Shown piece after piece: positions 46,470 through 55,651 of a stretch of 64,000 nucleotides of DNA. The notes under the pieces were generated by a model. It saw nothing but the letters and a program-made list of their open reading frames with translations. It searched no databases and had not been told where the DNA came from. Made by a program: the position numbers and the translations under genes. Origin of the DNA: Candidatus Synoicihabitans palmerolidicus (GTDB lineage: Bacteria > Verrucomicrobiota > Verrucomicrobiia > Opitutales > Opitutaceae); the NCBI GenBank assembly GCA_020809425.1, contig JAGGDC010000001.1, forward strand, positions 1,997,001 to 2,061,000, given 5' to 3'. The first letter of the stretch is position 1. Each line of letters begins with the position of its first letter.

Positions 46470-46498
46470 CACCCTGCCTTCTCATTAGGCCAATTTTC

Positions 46499-46532
46499 TG
46501 CCCGTGCCCTCCTCTGGTCACGGGCATTTTTT
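46499..46532 (+). terminator. Rho-independent terminator of efp
   Basis: TGCCCGTG pairs with CACGGGCA across a 12-base loop, followed by TTTTTT, 30 bp after the efp stop. Confidence 0.85.
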
Positions 46533-46753
46533 GTCCACTCACCGGCCAAACCCTCGCTCTCCCACCCGGCGCTCACCCCCCCCCTTCATCCGCCTCGCTC
46601 CCTCGAGCGCCGGTCCCTCGTAAACTTTAACCACCATGGTTAAAGGCGTCCCCATTCACACCACGATTCCTTCAGCCCGCCTCAGACCAAAGGCCCACTT
46701 ACGCGACGGAATAAATCGACCGCAGCGTGCCCACAGAGCAGCGACCAAGCTCG
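46533..46753. other. Intergenic spacer between efp and the phosphorylase gene
   Basis: No coding frame with recognisable product is seen in this convergent spacer. It holds C-rich low-complexity sequence and one perfect 8-bp inverted repeat, CTTTAACC-N5-GGTTAAAG, at 46625-46645. Confidence 0.6.
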
Positions 46754-46785
46754 AAAAAAGACCGAGGCTATTTCAGCCCCGGTCT
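46754..46785 (-). terminator. Rho-independent terminator of the phosphorylase gene
   Basis: On the minus strand ACCGGGGCT and AGCCTCGGT pair with one mismatch around a 5-base loop, followed by a TTTTTT run, 40 bp after the stop codon. Confidence 0.8.
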
Positions 46786-46823
46786 TCGATATAAACTCTG
46801 ATCTGGTCTGCCCCGCCGTGGTC

Positions 46824-48167
46824 TTAAGCGACGCGCTCGACCACCAACGGCGGCGGAGTCGGACGTTTCGGCGCCAAACGATAGGCGCTCTTGAAGTATT
46901 CCAAAGCCTGCTCGAGTTTCGACTCGTCGTTGTAATGAATCATCATCAACGGTTCCCCTTGCTTGACCTGAGTGGCCACCTTGCGGATTTCGGAAACTCC
47001 TACCGCGTAGTCAATCTTGCCCTTGGGCGAGATCTTACCCGCGCCTAAAATACGCACACCGCGAGCGATCATTGCCGCATTGATCGTGTGCACGTAACCG
47101 CGCTTGGGAGCCGGCAACTTCCGAATGTGCTTGGCTTCACCAAACTTCTCGGGGTTGTCGATATAGGACGCGTCGCCGCCTTGAGCTTTGATCAGATCCT
47201 TCAGTTTTTCGAGAGCGGAACTATCGGTAAGATGCCGCTGCACCGTCTGTTTGGCCGATAGCGTGGAACCAGCCACGCCCGCGAGACGTACGATTTCCAT
47301 ACCGAGTTTCAGCACGAGTTCCTGGAGATCCTCCGGACCTTCGCCCTTCAGTAGTTGAATCGCTTCCTTGAGTTCCAAGGCCGTGCCTACCGTATCACCC
47401 AACGGCTGATTCATATCCGTGACCAACGCCACACAACGACGCTTCATCGAACGACCCACCCGGGTCATTGAGCGCGCCAATTGTTTGGCTTGTTCGAGAT
47501 CCTTGATAAAGGAGCCATTGCCCCACTTCACGTCGATGACGAGCCCTTCGGAGCCTTCTGCCAATTTCTTGGACAACACGGAACCCGTGATCAACGGCAG
47601 ACTTGGAATCGTCCCGGTCGCCTTGCGCATCTGATAGAATTTGGCAACCGCCGGCGCGAGCCCCTCATCCTGCTTGACGATGGCTCCGCCGATTTTTCCG
47701 AGCTGGTTTACGAAATCCTCAATGGAAAGCTCGTCCTTGAACCCTGGAACCGCCGACAATTTGGTCAGCGTGTTGATGATATAATCGTGCTCGTTACCGC
47801 ACATCATCGGAACCACCACTCCACTGGCCATGGCCAACGGCACCAACACCAACGACGTCTTGTCTCCGACGCCCCCAGTCGAATACTTGTCGATCTTCGG
47901 CTTGGCGATATGGGAGAGATCAATCACCTCTCCCGACAGCATCATTTCTTCTGTCAACTCCGCCGTTTCTTGGGCGGACATTTGCTGAAAGTAGATCGCC
48001 ATCAACAGCGCGGACAGCTGATGCTCCGGCAGATCACCATCCAAGGTGCTGTCGATAATATATCGGATTTCTTCTTGAGTGAATTCGCCACCATCGCGTT
48101 TCTTCTCGATCAAGCATTCAAAGGTCGGCTTGATAAACCTGCGTGGAGGCAGTATGCGTTTGCTCAT
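46824..48167 (-). CDS. deoA: Thymidine / pyrimidine-nucleoside phosphorylase
   Basis: This 447-residue class II nucleoside phosphorylase splits thymidine or uridine with phosphate to base and (deoxy)ribose 1-phosphate. DGGEFTQEEIRYIIDSTLDGDLP opens the alpha domain in family fashion, KYSTGGVGDKTSLVLVPLAMASG is the phosphate-binding signature, and AVPGFKDELSIEDF, LPLITGSVLSKKLAEG and GNGSFIKDLEQA follow. The C-terminal RGYVHTINAAMIA block is present. ATG at 48167 starts MSKRILPPRRF. Choice between DeoA and Pdp specificity is not decided by motifs. Confidence 0.92.
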   Translation of the reverse strand: MSKRILPPRRFIKPTFECLIEKKRDGGEFTQEEIRYIIDSTLDGDLPEHQLSALLMAIYFQQMSAQETAELTEEMMLSGEVIDLSHIAKPKIDKYSTGGVGDKTSLVLVPLAMASGVVVPMMCGNEHDYIINTLTKLSAVPGFKDELSIEDFVNQLGKIGGAIVKQDEGLAPAVAKFYQMRKATGTIPSLPLITGSVLSKKLAEGSEGLVIDVKWGNGSFIKDLEQAKQLARSMTRVGRSMKRRCVALVTDMNQPLGDTVGTALELKEAIQLLKGEGPEDLQELVLKLGMEIVRLAGVAGSTLSAKQTVQRHLTDSSALEKLKDLIKAQGGDASYIDNPEKFGEAKHIRKLPAPKRGYVHTINAAMIARGVRILGAGKISPKGKIDYAVGVSEIRKVATQVKQGEPLMMIHYNDESKLEQALEYFKSAYRLAPKRPTPPPLVVERVA

Positions 48168-48401
48168 GTGTTGTTGTGAATAACTGAAGGACCAGTCTGA
48201 CCGTAAACTGCTCAAGCTGACAAAAAAATCTCAACATGTCGAGTCAAAATTACGGTTGCTAATAGGCAATGAGTCCACTTATCGGTCTGATTTTAAGTAA
48301 TTTAACGCACCATTTAGCCCCCTCTGAAGAGGGTCAAAAACTCTCAAAATCGTTCTAAATGGCGCTTGCCGCGTCCGCCTGTGCAGCGGTTGATTGAAGT
48401 A

Positions 48402-50165
48402 ATGTCCGTCCCTTTCAACTTCGCGACCGCCATCGAAGCGGGCCTAAACGACGCCGCCCAAGCCTTGGGGCTCGACACCGCCCCGTTCGCACCAGAAGTG
48501 CACACCGCCGATCCACGCCATGGCGACTTCCAAGCCAATGGCGTGCTCCCCTACGCGAAAAGGACCAAACAAAACCCTCGTGCCCTCGCCGAAAAAGTAA
48601 TCGCCGCCCTGCCCTCGACGATCACCACCAACTTCGATGTCACCATCGCGGGACCCGGTTTTCTCAATTTCACCCTCCAGATTCCCGCGCTTGAGCGGTG
48701 GCTCACTACTTATGATACCGAGGAGCTCCTGCGGACGGGCGCCACCTCCGCTCAACCCGAAGCTGGCAAGACATTCGTCGTCGACTACAGCTCACCCAAC
48801 ACCGCCAAGCAAATGCACGTCGGGCACTTACGTTCGATCGTCATCGGCGAAGCCATCTGTCGTTTGCTCGATTTCAGTGGCGCCAAAGTCATTCGAGACA
48901 ATCACATCGGCGATTGGGGCACCGGCTTCGGCAAACTGATTTGGGCCTACAAACGTCAACTCAACAGCAACGCTCTCGCCACCGACCCGCTCGAGGAATT
49001 CGAACGTCTTTACAAAGTGGGAAACAGTGCCGCTGACGCCGATGAATCCGTGCTCGAAAACGCCCGGGAGGAGTTGGTTAAGCTTCAAGCTGGCGACGAA
49101 GAAAACCTCTCTATTTGGCGCCGAATTAACGAGGTATCCCTCGCTGCTTTTCAGAAACTCTACGACCAATTTGGCGTCACTTTCGACCACACGCTCGGCG
49201 AAAGCTTCTACAACGATAAGGTCCCCCAAGTTTACCAAGAGCTCACGGATATCGGTCTAGCCGCCGAAAGTCAGGGTGCACTGGTGGTGTTTCATCCCGA
49301 TCACCCCCGCTTCAACGAACAGCCCTTCATCATTCGCAAGAGTGACGGTGCGGCCAACTACGCGTCAACGGATCTCGCCACGCTGCTCTACCGCACCGAG
49401 CAATTTAAAGCCGATGCTTCCATCTATGTAATCGATTCCCGGCAAGGCGACCACTGCCAACAGCTCTTCCTCACCGCCGCCAAGTGGTTCGAGAAAACCA
49501 ATCGCCGGTTACCCCGCCTCGAACACACTTCCTTCGGCACCGTGCTCGGCGAAAACGGTAAACCCCTCAAGACCCGCTCCGGCGAAAACATCAAACTGCG
49601 TGACCTGCTCGCCGAGGCGACAGAGCGCGCCGCTACGTTGGTCGGTCAAAAAAGTACCAACCTCTCCCCCCAGGAACAGGCTTCTGTCGCTGCGGTCGTT
49701 GGCGTGGGTTCAGTCCAATACGCCGATCTTTGCCAAAACCGCTCCAGCGATTACGTATTCTCTTGGGACAAGATGATCTCGCTCGAGGGAAATACCGCCG
49801 CCTACCAGCTTTACGCCGTCGCTCGCATTCATTCCATCTTCCGCACACTGGAAACTTCGCCCACCGAACCCACCGCTTTTGCCGCCGCCGACGGCCTTGA
49901 AACAACCACCGAAATCGCTCTGGCTCGTAAACTTGCCAAATTCCCCGAAGGGCTGCGTGGCGCCGTGAGTCAGTTGCGCCCCCACGCCTTGGGACTTTAC
50001 CTCTACGAACTCGCCGGCGAATTCAGCGCCTTCTACAACAACGACAAAGTCGCCGTCCCTGAAGCCAATATTCGCGCTCGTCGTCTTCGTCTGTGCGCCC
50101 GCACGCTCTTGATTTTGGAGACCGGCCTTCACCTCATGGGCCTGCGCACGCTCCAACGTATGTAG
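48402..50165 (+). CDS. argS: Arginyl-tRNA synthetase
   Basis: This 587-residue class I synthetase has the N-terminal Add1 domain, VVDYSSPNTAKQMHVGHLRS (HIGH motif), DNHIGDWGTGFGKL, TDLATLLYR, and FGTVLGENGKPLKTRSGENIKLRDL in the KMSKS region. The C-terminal DALR anticodon-binding domain runs to the usual end LxxMGLxxLQRM. The stop codon TAG takes its G from the first base of the adjoining IS terminus, so the gene is complete but its terminator region has been displaced. ATG at 48402 starts MSVPFNFATAI; an upstream ATG at 48366 adds 12 residues. It is divergent from the phosphorylase gene across about 230 bp. Confidence 0.95.
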   Translation: MSVPFNFATAIEAGLNDAAQALGLDTAPFAPEVHTADPRHGDFQANGVLPYAKRTKQNPRALAEKVIAALPSTITTNFDVTIAGPGFLNFTLQIPALERWLTTYDTEELLRTGATSAQPEAGKTFVVDYSSPNTAKQMHVGHLRSIVIGEAICRLLDFSGAKVIRDNHIGDWGTGFGKLIWAYKRQLNSNALATDPLEEFERLYKVGNSAADADESVLENAREELVKLQAGDEENLSIWRRINEVSLAAFQKLYDQFGVTFDHTLGESFYNDKVPQVYQELTDIGLAAESQGALVVFHPDHPRFNEQPFIIRKSDGAANYASTDLATLLYRTEQFKADASIYVIDSRQGDHCQQLFLTAAKWFEKTNRRLPRLEHTSFGTVLGENGKPLKTRSGENIKLRDLLAEATERAATLVGQKSTNLSPQEQASVAAVVGVGSVQYADLCQNRSSDYVFSWDKMISLEGNTAAYQLYAVARIHSIFRTLETSPTEPTAFAAADGLETTTEIALARKLAKFPEGLRGAVSQLRPHALGLYLYELAGEFSAFYNNDKVAVPEANIRARRLRLCARTLLILETGLHLMGLRTLQRM

Positions 50166-51120
50166 AGCGTGTCCCACCAGCGCAAGAAGTTGGCGATGAG
50201 AAGGTAGCGTAAAAATAAAGAGGCTGAAACCGGGAGGATTTCCTGGTTTCGGCACAAAAACGGCGTGTATAATTTGGTGTGAACAGTACTACCGAAGCCG
50301 TCGCCCCGGAAGCTGCCCTGAAAACCTGGCTGCGTCCAGACCTGACTCCGGTCGGACCCAACAAAGATTACGCCGCGTTTCGCGATCAACGGGCGGGGCT
50401 CGACCAGTTGTTGGCCAACAGTCACTTGGAAGCGATGGCCGTGGACTTTGCCCGGGAAAACTGGCGGGGCGACGACGTGGCCGGGTTGCCGCGACACCTG
50501 CAATTCGCGCGCAAGGCGCGGCGGGTGCAGGTATTGCGCATGATGCTCGTAAAAATCAGCTTGCGTAAACTTTCCCTGAGCATCGCCTCCAGCGATCTGT
50601 TGGCCGACTTTTGCGGAGCGCGCCGGATCGACGGCATCAAGGGGGTCTCCCAAAGAAAGCGTGCGGGAGCGTGCGTCCAAATGCTTCACCGCCGGGCAGG
50701 TGCGCAGGATGAGCCAAGTCTTTATCGAGATGTGCGGTGAGGCGGACCGGGCGAGCGAACTGGGACTGGCTGCGGCGCAGCCGATGGATACGTGCCTGGT
50801 GGACTCGACCTGCCTGCAGGCCAACATCCATTTCCCGGTCGACTGGGTGCTCTTTCGCGACGTGAGCCGCACCCCCCTGCTCAAGGCGGTGAAACTGCGC
50901 CGTGCAGCGGGGTTGCGGGGTCGGATGCCGAATGAGCCGCCAGTTTTTGCCAAGCAGATGAATCGGTGGTGCATTGCGATGACCCACAGCCGACGGCGCC
51001 GCGATGCGAAGCGGGTTCGCAAGGGGGTGCTCCGCCAGATGAAACGCCTGCTGCGCACCATCGGCGAGCACGCCCGCCGCCGACTACGCCCGGACCATTG
51101 GCGCTGCACTCCCACCGACG
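50165..51120 (+). mobile_element. Left part of an insertion sequence directly after argS
   Basis: The segment begins with GAGCGTGTCCCA, the inverted repeat that also ends the element at the left edge of the window. It carries a transposase start but is cut near 51.1 kb by an unrelated IS fragment on the other strand, and no matching right end is present nearby. Confidence 0.75.
50279..51120 (+). pseudogene. Transposase N-terminal part, frameshifted and truncated
   Basis: A GTG start gives about 125 residues (LRPDLTPVGPNKDYAAFRDQR, then AGLDQLLANSHLEAMA), followed by a frameshift near 50655. The continuing frame has FTAGQVRRMSQVFIEM and MDTCLVDSTCLQANIHFPVDWVLFRDV, where D-S-T is probably the first catalytic Asp of a DDE transposase. 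Homology fades after RRRLRPDHW near 51.1 kb. The C-terminal half of this transposase type is represented at the left edge of the window, in a different copy. Family assignment is uncertain (ISNCY- or IS1182-like). Confidence 0.72.
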
Positions 51121-51457
51121 CGTGGCCCTTTTCAAAAAACTGCGCTCGTCGATATACAGATCGGCGAGCTTTTCATCGCCGAACAATGTGTTGGCGTCGC
51201 AGGCCACTTGGTCCACCAACGAGTGGTGATCCCATGGCGATGAACTGATGAACCGCTCAAGACCTTGATTAATCACTGCCTTTCACATCCTGCCCGATCA
51301 CCTCAATGTTTTTTCGCCGCTGCGTGCCCAGCAGCCCACTGAGGTAGTGGCGCGCGTGCCCCACGCTGTTCATCCCCCAGCGCGATGAAGTGCGGTGAAT
51401 AGGAGTGGCAAAATTCCACGAACATACGGGCCGCATCTTTTGGGGCGGCAATGTCAT
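51084..51457 (-). pseudogene. IS701/IS4-like transposase, N-terminal fragment
   Basis: On the minus strand, NSVGHARHYLSGLLGTQRRKNIEVIGQDVKGSD, then a stop, then GLERFISSSPWDHHSLVDQVACDANTLFGDEKLADLYIDERSF and, after a frameshift, KGHASVGVQRQWSGR match the beginning of IS701-type transposases (the DESSFxKKGxxSVGVxRQW block includes the first catalytic Asp). It stops abruptly at about 51084, where sequence of the oppositely oriented IS begins. It is therefore a remnant joined to another remnant. Confidence 0.7.
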
Positions 51458-51553
51458 TTTTTCTTCGGCCCGCAGGGCTAGGCCCCCCCGATGATCAACG
51501 GACTGATAGAGGCTCTATCTCTGTCGCCTCTTCTAGTTCTGTCAAACATTTAA

Positions 51554-51943
51554 CTAAGTAGAACTAGGCGGTAATGATCGAGCCAATCGCCAACTGAAAC
51601 GCGATAGCTGCCTCCGCAATCGACGTGGTGTGGTCCGCCGTCCTTGATACCACTCGGGCATCCCAAAACAGTTCAGATCACTCTTTATCATCACCTCCCC
51701 ACGCCAATCGTCCTCCGGCCCAACCCTCAGTCCGGAGTAGGAGCGCTTGGAGATATCCCGCACGCGCTCGTTCAAAAACCTACATCCACCGGAATTGGTC
51801 GGCACGTCTTCGGGCTTCACCCGCGTCCGATCGATATGCAAAATCACTAAATCCGTTCCCTTTGGAATTTCCGACACGGGCCCGACAGCGATTTCATGCC
51901 CCTCCCTACGCCAATATCATGCTAGTTTGCACACCAAAGTGAT
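51554..51943 (-). pseudogene. Fragment of an uncharacterised (possibly ATP-grasp-like) protein
   Basis: The readable stretch is YWRREGHEIAVGP, then TDLVILHIDRTRVKPEDVP, RVRDISKRSYSGLRVGPEDDW and GEVMIKSDLNCFGMPEWYQ. It reminds me of a family of hypothetical proteins with a LxILHxDLT-like strand and a VIVKxDLNxGGxPE-like block, found near surface polysaccharide genes and resembling ATP-grasp enzymes. The N-terminal side has an in-frame TGA just before YWRREG, and homology ends after EWY, so it is a short remnant. The assignment is from memory of the pattern and weak. Confidence 0.4.
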
Positions 51944-52105
51944 AGTCGCCGCAAACAGAGTCAGGGGAGGTCACAATTTGCACCGCAAGAGGTCTCATCG
52001 GAGGTTCGGATATTCGAGCAAGGCGGTGCCTTCAAGCTTCGTGACATAGCAAAAATCACCTCATAAGAATTCACTTTCTCGCCCGTTACACCTCTTATCC
52101 CGCCA

Positions 52106-53618
52106 ATGCGCCTCCCAACCTACTCGCGTCGTGCCATCTTCCTCGGACTCACCGGGTTCCTTTTCGCCGCCACCTGCGTCGCCGAGGTCTCCCTCGCCCT
52201 CCTTTTTAACGACGGAGCCGTGCTACAACGGAATCAACCTGTCCCGGTTTGGGGCACCGCCGCCCCGCACGAACGTTCGCCTACCAAACGGTCTCCACAA
52301 CCGCCGATGACGCCGGCCAATGGTCCGTGACCCTCGCCCCCATGCCTGCCAACGCGACCGGCCGCACGATGACCGTCCAAGCCGCAAACCACACCGTCGT
52401 AAGCGATGTGCTCGTCGGCGACGTCTGGCTCTGCGGCGGTCAGTCCAACATGGAATGGCCCCTGCGCATGACTCAACGCGCGGAAACGGAGATCGCCACC
52501 GCCAACTACCCGCTACTCCGCCACATCAAGATCGCCAACCAGATCGCCCGCAACCCGCGCACCTCCGCCTCCGGAACCTGGTTGACCAGCACGCCCCAAA
52601 CCGCGCCCCACTTCTCCGCTATCGGCTACTATTTCGGGCGTGACCTGCTGCGCGAAATTGGAGTGCCCATCGGCCTCATCAACAGCAACTGGGGCGGCAC
52701 ACCGGTCGAAGCTTGGCTCCCCCCCTCCACTTTCGACGACCTCGAAGTGCGCATCGCCGCCGCCGCCCATCAAGCCGTCTCTTATCAGGACATATTCCAA
52801 CGCTTCTCCCGCTACCGCGAAACCCTCGCACAATGGGAAACCCGACGCACGACCGCCGAAACCGCTGGCGAAACATTCGACGAAAAGAAACCCCGAACCC
52901 CCTGGGCTCCCGGTGCCGAAAACCACGCTTTCGTGCTCAACAACGGCATGATCGCCCCCCCCTCGCCCCCTACGCCATGGCCGGAGTCATCTGGTACCAA
53001 GGCGAAGCCAACACCGACCAATCCGAAGCCTACCGCCAGCTCTTCGGCACACTCATCAACGCCTGGCGCGGTCAATTCAACCAACCCAATCTGCCGTTCT
53101 GTTGGGTGCACCTCGCCAATTGGGCGCCCGACGGAGACACGGGATGGCACCCAAATGGGCCTTCCTGCGCGAGGCCCAATCCCAAACGCTCGACCTTCCG
53201 TACACCGGCCAGGCCGTCATCCTCGATATCGGGGATCCCGACGATATCCACCCTCGCAACAAAAAAGATGTCGGCGCTCTCCTCGCCCGACACCGCGTCT
53301 ACGGTCACGGACGTCATCGATACCGGGCCAACCTTCACCGAGGTTGAGTTTAACGGTCCCCAAGCCCACATCACCTACTCCAGCGCCGATGGCTTGCACA
53401 CCACCGACGGCACTCCGCCTCTCGCGTTCGAACTGGCTGGTGCCGACAAGGTGTTTCCTCCCGCCAACGCCAGGCTCGATGCCGCGCAGGTATTACTCAC
53501 CTCCCCAAACGTGCCCACTCCCCGCTTCGTCCGCTACGCTTGGCGCGATTGCCCGACCGTGAATCTGGCCAATGCCTCCGGTTTGCCCGCCGCCCCCTTT
53601 CGCATCGATACGGACTAA
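52106..53618 (+). pseudogene. Sialate O-acetylesterase-type (SGNH) carbohydrate esterase, frameshifted
   Basis: A signal peptide (LTGFLFAATCVA, about residues 15-26) leads to VSLALLFNDGAVLQRNQPVPVWG, the usual start of sialate O-acetylesterases. Frame changes follow near 52265, 52960, 53150 and 53330. Across frames the domains are in order: VGDVWLCGGQSNMEWPL (nucleophile Ser), [44 protein letters not shown] (catalytic His) and a C-terminal beta domain. Secreted enzymes of this family remove acetyl groups from sialic acid or hemicellulose. With at least four indels it is not functional. Confidence 0.85.
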
Positions 53619-53638
53619 ATCCGTCCAATTCCTACGTA

Positions 53639-53673
53639 GTGCCCCTCTGCTCATCGGGACCAGGAGGGGCATT
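53639..53673 (+). terminator. Hairpin downstream of the esterase pseudogene
   Basis: TGCCCCTC pairs perfectly with GAGGGGCA over an 18-base loop, 20 bp after the esterase stop. Only TT follows, so it is a weak terminator candidate. Confidence 0.45.
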
Positions 53674-53737
53674 CACCCTAAAAAATTGCAAAACCTACCT
53701 GATTGTATCGGCACGAAAACCGCTCACTTTAAAAATT

Positions 53738-54049
53738 ATGAGTGATTCTGAAAAAATTGAGGCCGGCTTCCGGGTGCTGCAATTCACCCTTCACCTCGAT
53801 CCCTCCGGAACCCCGTCCCAAAACCGATGTGATTTGGGTCGTTTCGATGGTATCGTCGAGGCGTTCAACACCGCCCGCCTCGCCGCGCTCCACGCCTACA
53901 CCCACATGCTCACATGCTCAAGTCCCACCGACGGCTGCGCGGGGAATCTCACTTTCGTCGACACCGAGTGGGGCTACGACATCCGCCGTAAAGGCCTCGT
54001 CGTCGAACGTTTTTGGGTCCACGACCGCGAAGCCGCCGTGCTCGCTTGA
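53738..54049 (+). CDS. Small hypothetical protein
   Basis: A 103-residue frame starts at ATG (MSDSEKIEAGFRVLQFTLHLDPSG) and is followed by a good terminator, which supports expression. It has no signal peptide or membrane helix. The C-terminal half contains CSSPTDGCAGNLTFVDTEWGYDIRRKGLVVERFWVHDREA, with two cysteines close together. I do not recognise the family. It is transcribed away from the esterase pseudogene and towards dapL. Confidence 0.6.
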   Translation: MSDSEKIEAGFRVLQFTLHLDPSGTPSQNRCDLGRFDGIVEAFNTARLAALHAYTHMLTCSSPTDGCAGNLTFVDTEWGYDIRRKGLVVERFWVHDREAAVLA

Positions 54050-54101
54050 TCGCACCAGCGAAACACGTCCCGCGACGTCGATCCAATCCCTCCCAGATGC
54101 C

Positions 54102-54131
54102 AAGCGCAGCCCCGCCCGGCTGCGCTTTTTC
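54102..54131 (+). terminator. Rho-independent terminator
   Basis: AAGCGCAGC pairs with GCTGCGCTT around an 8-base loop, followed by a T run, about 50 bp after the small hypothetical gene. Confidence 0.85.
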
Positions 54132-54295
54132 ATGCCCTCTCTTCCCCTCCGTCACCCCACTTGTAACGTATTACGTTGCAAAGGCACAGGTGCTCTTCCC
54201 CAGCGCGCGCCGCCTGATCCGTCCGTCTTCCGCCTCACCGCCCACCGACTTCCGGACACTCATTCAGTGCCCGGAAGTCAAAAGGCCTGTCACGA

Positions 54296-55522
54296 CTACG
54301 CCAAGGCCGCCGCGATGCGCTTCAGCGCATTCTCGACGTTCGCTCTCGAATTAAACGCGCTGATTCTAACGTGTCCTTCGCCGCAGGTGCCAAATCCAGC
54401 TCCCGGCGTACAAACAACGCCTGCCTTATTCAGCAACAAATCGAAGAACTCCCACGCATCACAACCCGTATTGATCCAGATGTAAGGAGCGTTGTCTCCG
54501 CCCACGCAATTGAAGCCCAAATCGTTAATCGCGGTGCGAGTAAGCGCCGCGTTTTCCAAGTAGAAATCGGTCTTCGCCTTCACTTGCGCCTGTCCTTCTG
54601 GGGTATAAATCGCCGCGGCCGCCTTTTGCACCGGGTAAGACACTCCGTTGAATTTTGTGGTCTGACGACGATGCCACAAGCTGTGCACCGAGTGACCTTT
54701 GCCCGTCGCATCAAACGCCTGCAATTTCTTCGGCACCACCGTGTAAGCGCAACGGGTGCCCGTAAACCCTGCCGTCTTAGAAAAGCTCCGCATTTCAATC
54801 GCTACCTCATCCGCTCCCGGAATTTCGTAAATCGAATGCGGAATCGACTCATCCCGAATAAACGCCACGTAAGCGACATCGAAGAGGATGATCGCTTGAT
54901 TCGCTTTCGCGTAAGCCACCCAGGCCTCAAGCTGTTCTCGAGTGGCCGTAACGCCCGTGGGGTTGTTCGGAAAACACAGGTAAATCAGATCGGTGGGCTC
55001 CTCAGGAATGGCGGGCACGTAGTTGTTCTCCGGTGTGCACTCCAAATAGGTCATCCCCTCGTAACGCCCATCCACATTGGTTCCCGTGCGACCCGCCATC
55101 ACATTGGTATCGATATAGACTGGGTAAACCGGGTCCGGAATCGCCAACTTCAGGCCATCCTCCGCAAAAATCTCCTGGATGTTCGCGCTGTCGCACTTCG
55201 CACCATCGGAGACAAAAATCTCATCCGCCGAAATCTCACAGCCCCGGCTCGCATAGTCGCCCTTTTGAATGGCTTCACGCAGAAACGCGTAGCCCTGCTC
55301 CGGACCGTAACCACGAAATGTATCGCGCTGGGACAATTCGTCCGCTCCCTCATGCAGCGCCTTCACACAAACTTCCGGCAGAGGTTCGGTCACATCACCG
55401 ATCCCCAACCGAATCAGTGGCTGGTCTGGATTGGCGGCCGTGTAGGCGTTTACACGCTTGGCAATGTCGGCGAAGAGATAGGAAGCCTTAAGCTTCAGGT
55501 AGTTTTCGTTGATGCGGATCAT
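54296..55522 (-). CDS. dapL: LL-diaminopimelate aminotransferase DapL
   Basis: This 408-residue fold-type I PLP enzyme makes LL-diaminopimelate directly from tetrahydrodipicolinate. [21 protein letters not shown] is the characteristic start, then [52 protein letters not shown] and [17 protein letters not shown] (PLP-binding Lys). Near the middle [11 protein letters not shown] replaces the more usual DAAYEAYI, a mild divergence. The product feeds MurE, whose DNPR motif uses meso-DAP, and lysine synthesis. DapL is typical of Chlamydiae, Verrucomicrobiota and some others. It is divergent from panC. Confidence 0.94.
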   Translation of the reverse strand: MIRINENYLKLKASYLFADIAKRVNAYTAANPDQPLIRLGIGDVTEPLPEVCVKALHEGADELSQRDTFRGYGPEQGYAFLREAIQKGDYASRGCEISADEIFVSDGAKCDSANIQEIFAEDGLKLAIPDPVYPVYIDTNVMAGRTGTNVDGRYEGMTYLECTPENNYVPAIPEEPTDLIYLCFPNNPTGVTATREQLEAWVAYAKANQAIILFDVAYVAFIRDESIPHSIYEIPGADEVAIEMRSFSKTAGFTGTRCAYTVVPKKLQAFDATGKGHSVHSLWHRRQTTKFNGVSYPVQKAAAAIYTPEGQAQVKAKTDFYLENAALTRTAINDLGFNCVGGDNAPYIWINTGCDAWEFFDLLLNKAGVVCTPGAGFGTCGEGHVRISAFNSRANVENALKRIAAALA

Positions 55523-55651
55523 GGTATGGGAAAAGAGAGAACGGATCGTCCCAAGACGGTTTACTGGGCAAAAACTTGAATAAGCAGCGCTTGGGGAATT
55601 TGATCAAGCCCCCTTCAAACGTCGTTACTCATCGTCGCAGTTACCACCACT

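Noticed and set aside
48168..48401. Hairpin CCCTCTGAAGAGGG before argS as an attenuator or T-box
   Set aside because: The stem is short with a 2-base loop, no T-box sequence is seen, and the phylum is not known for T-box control of argS.
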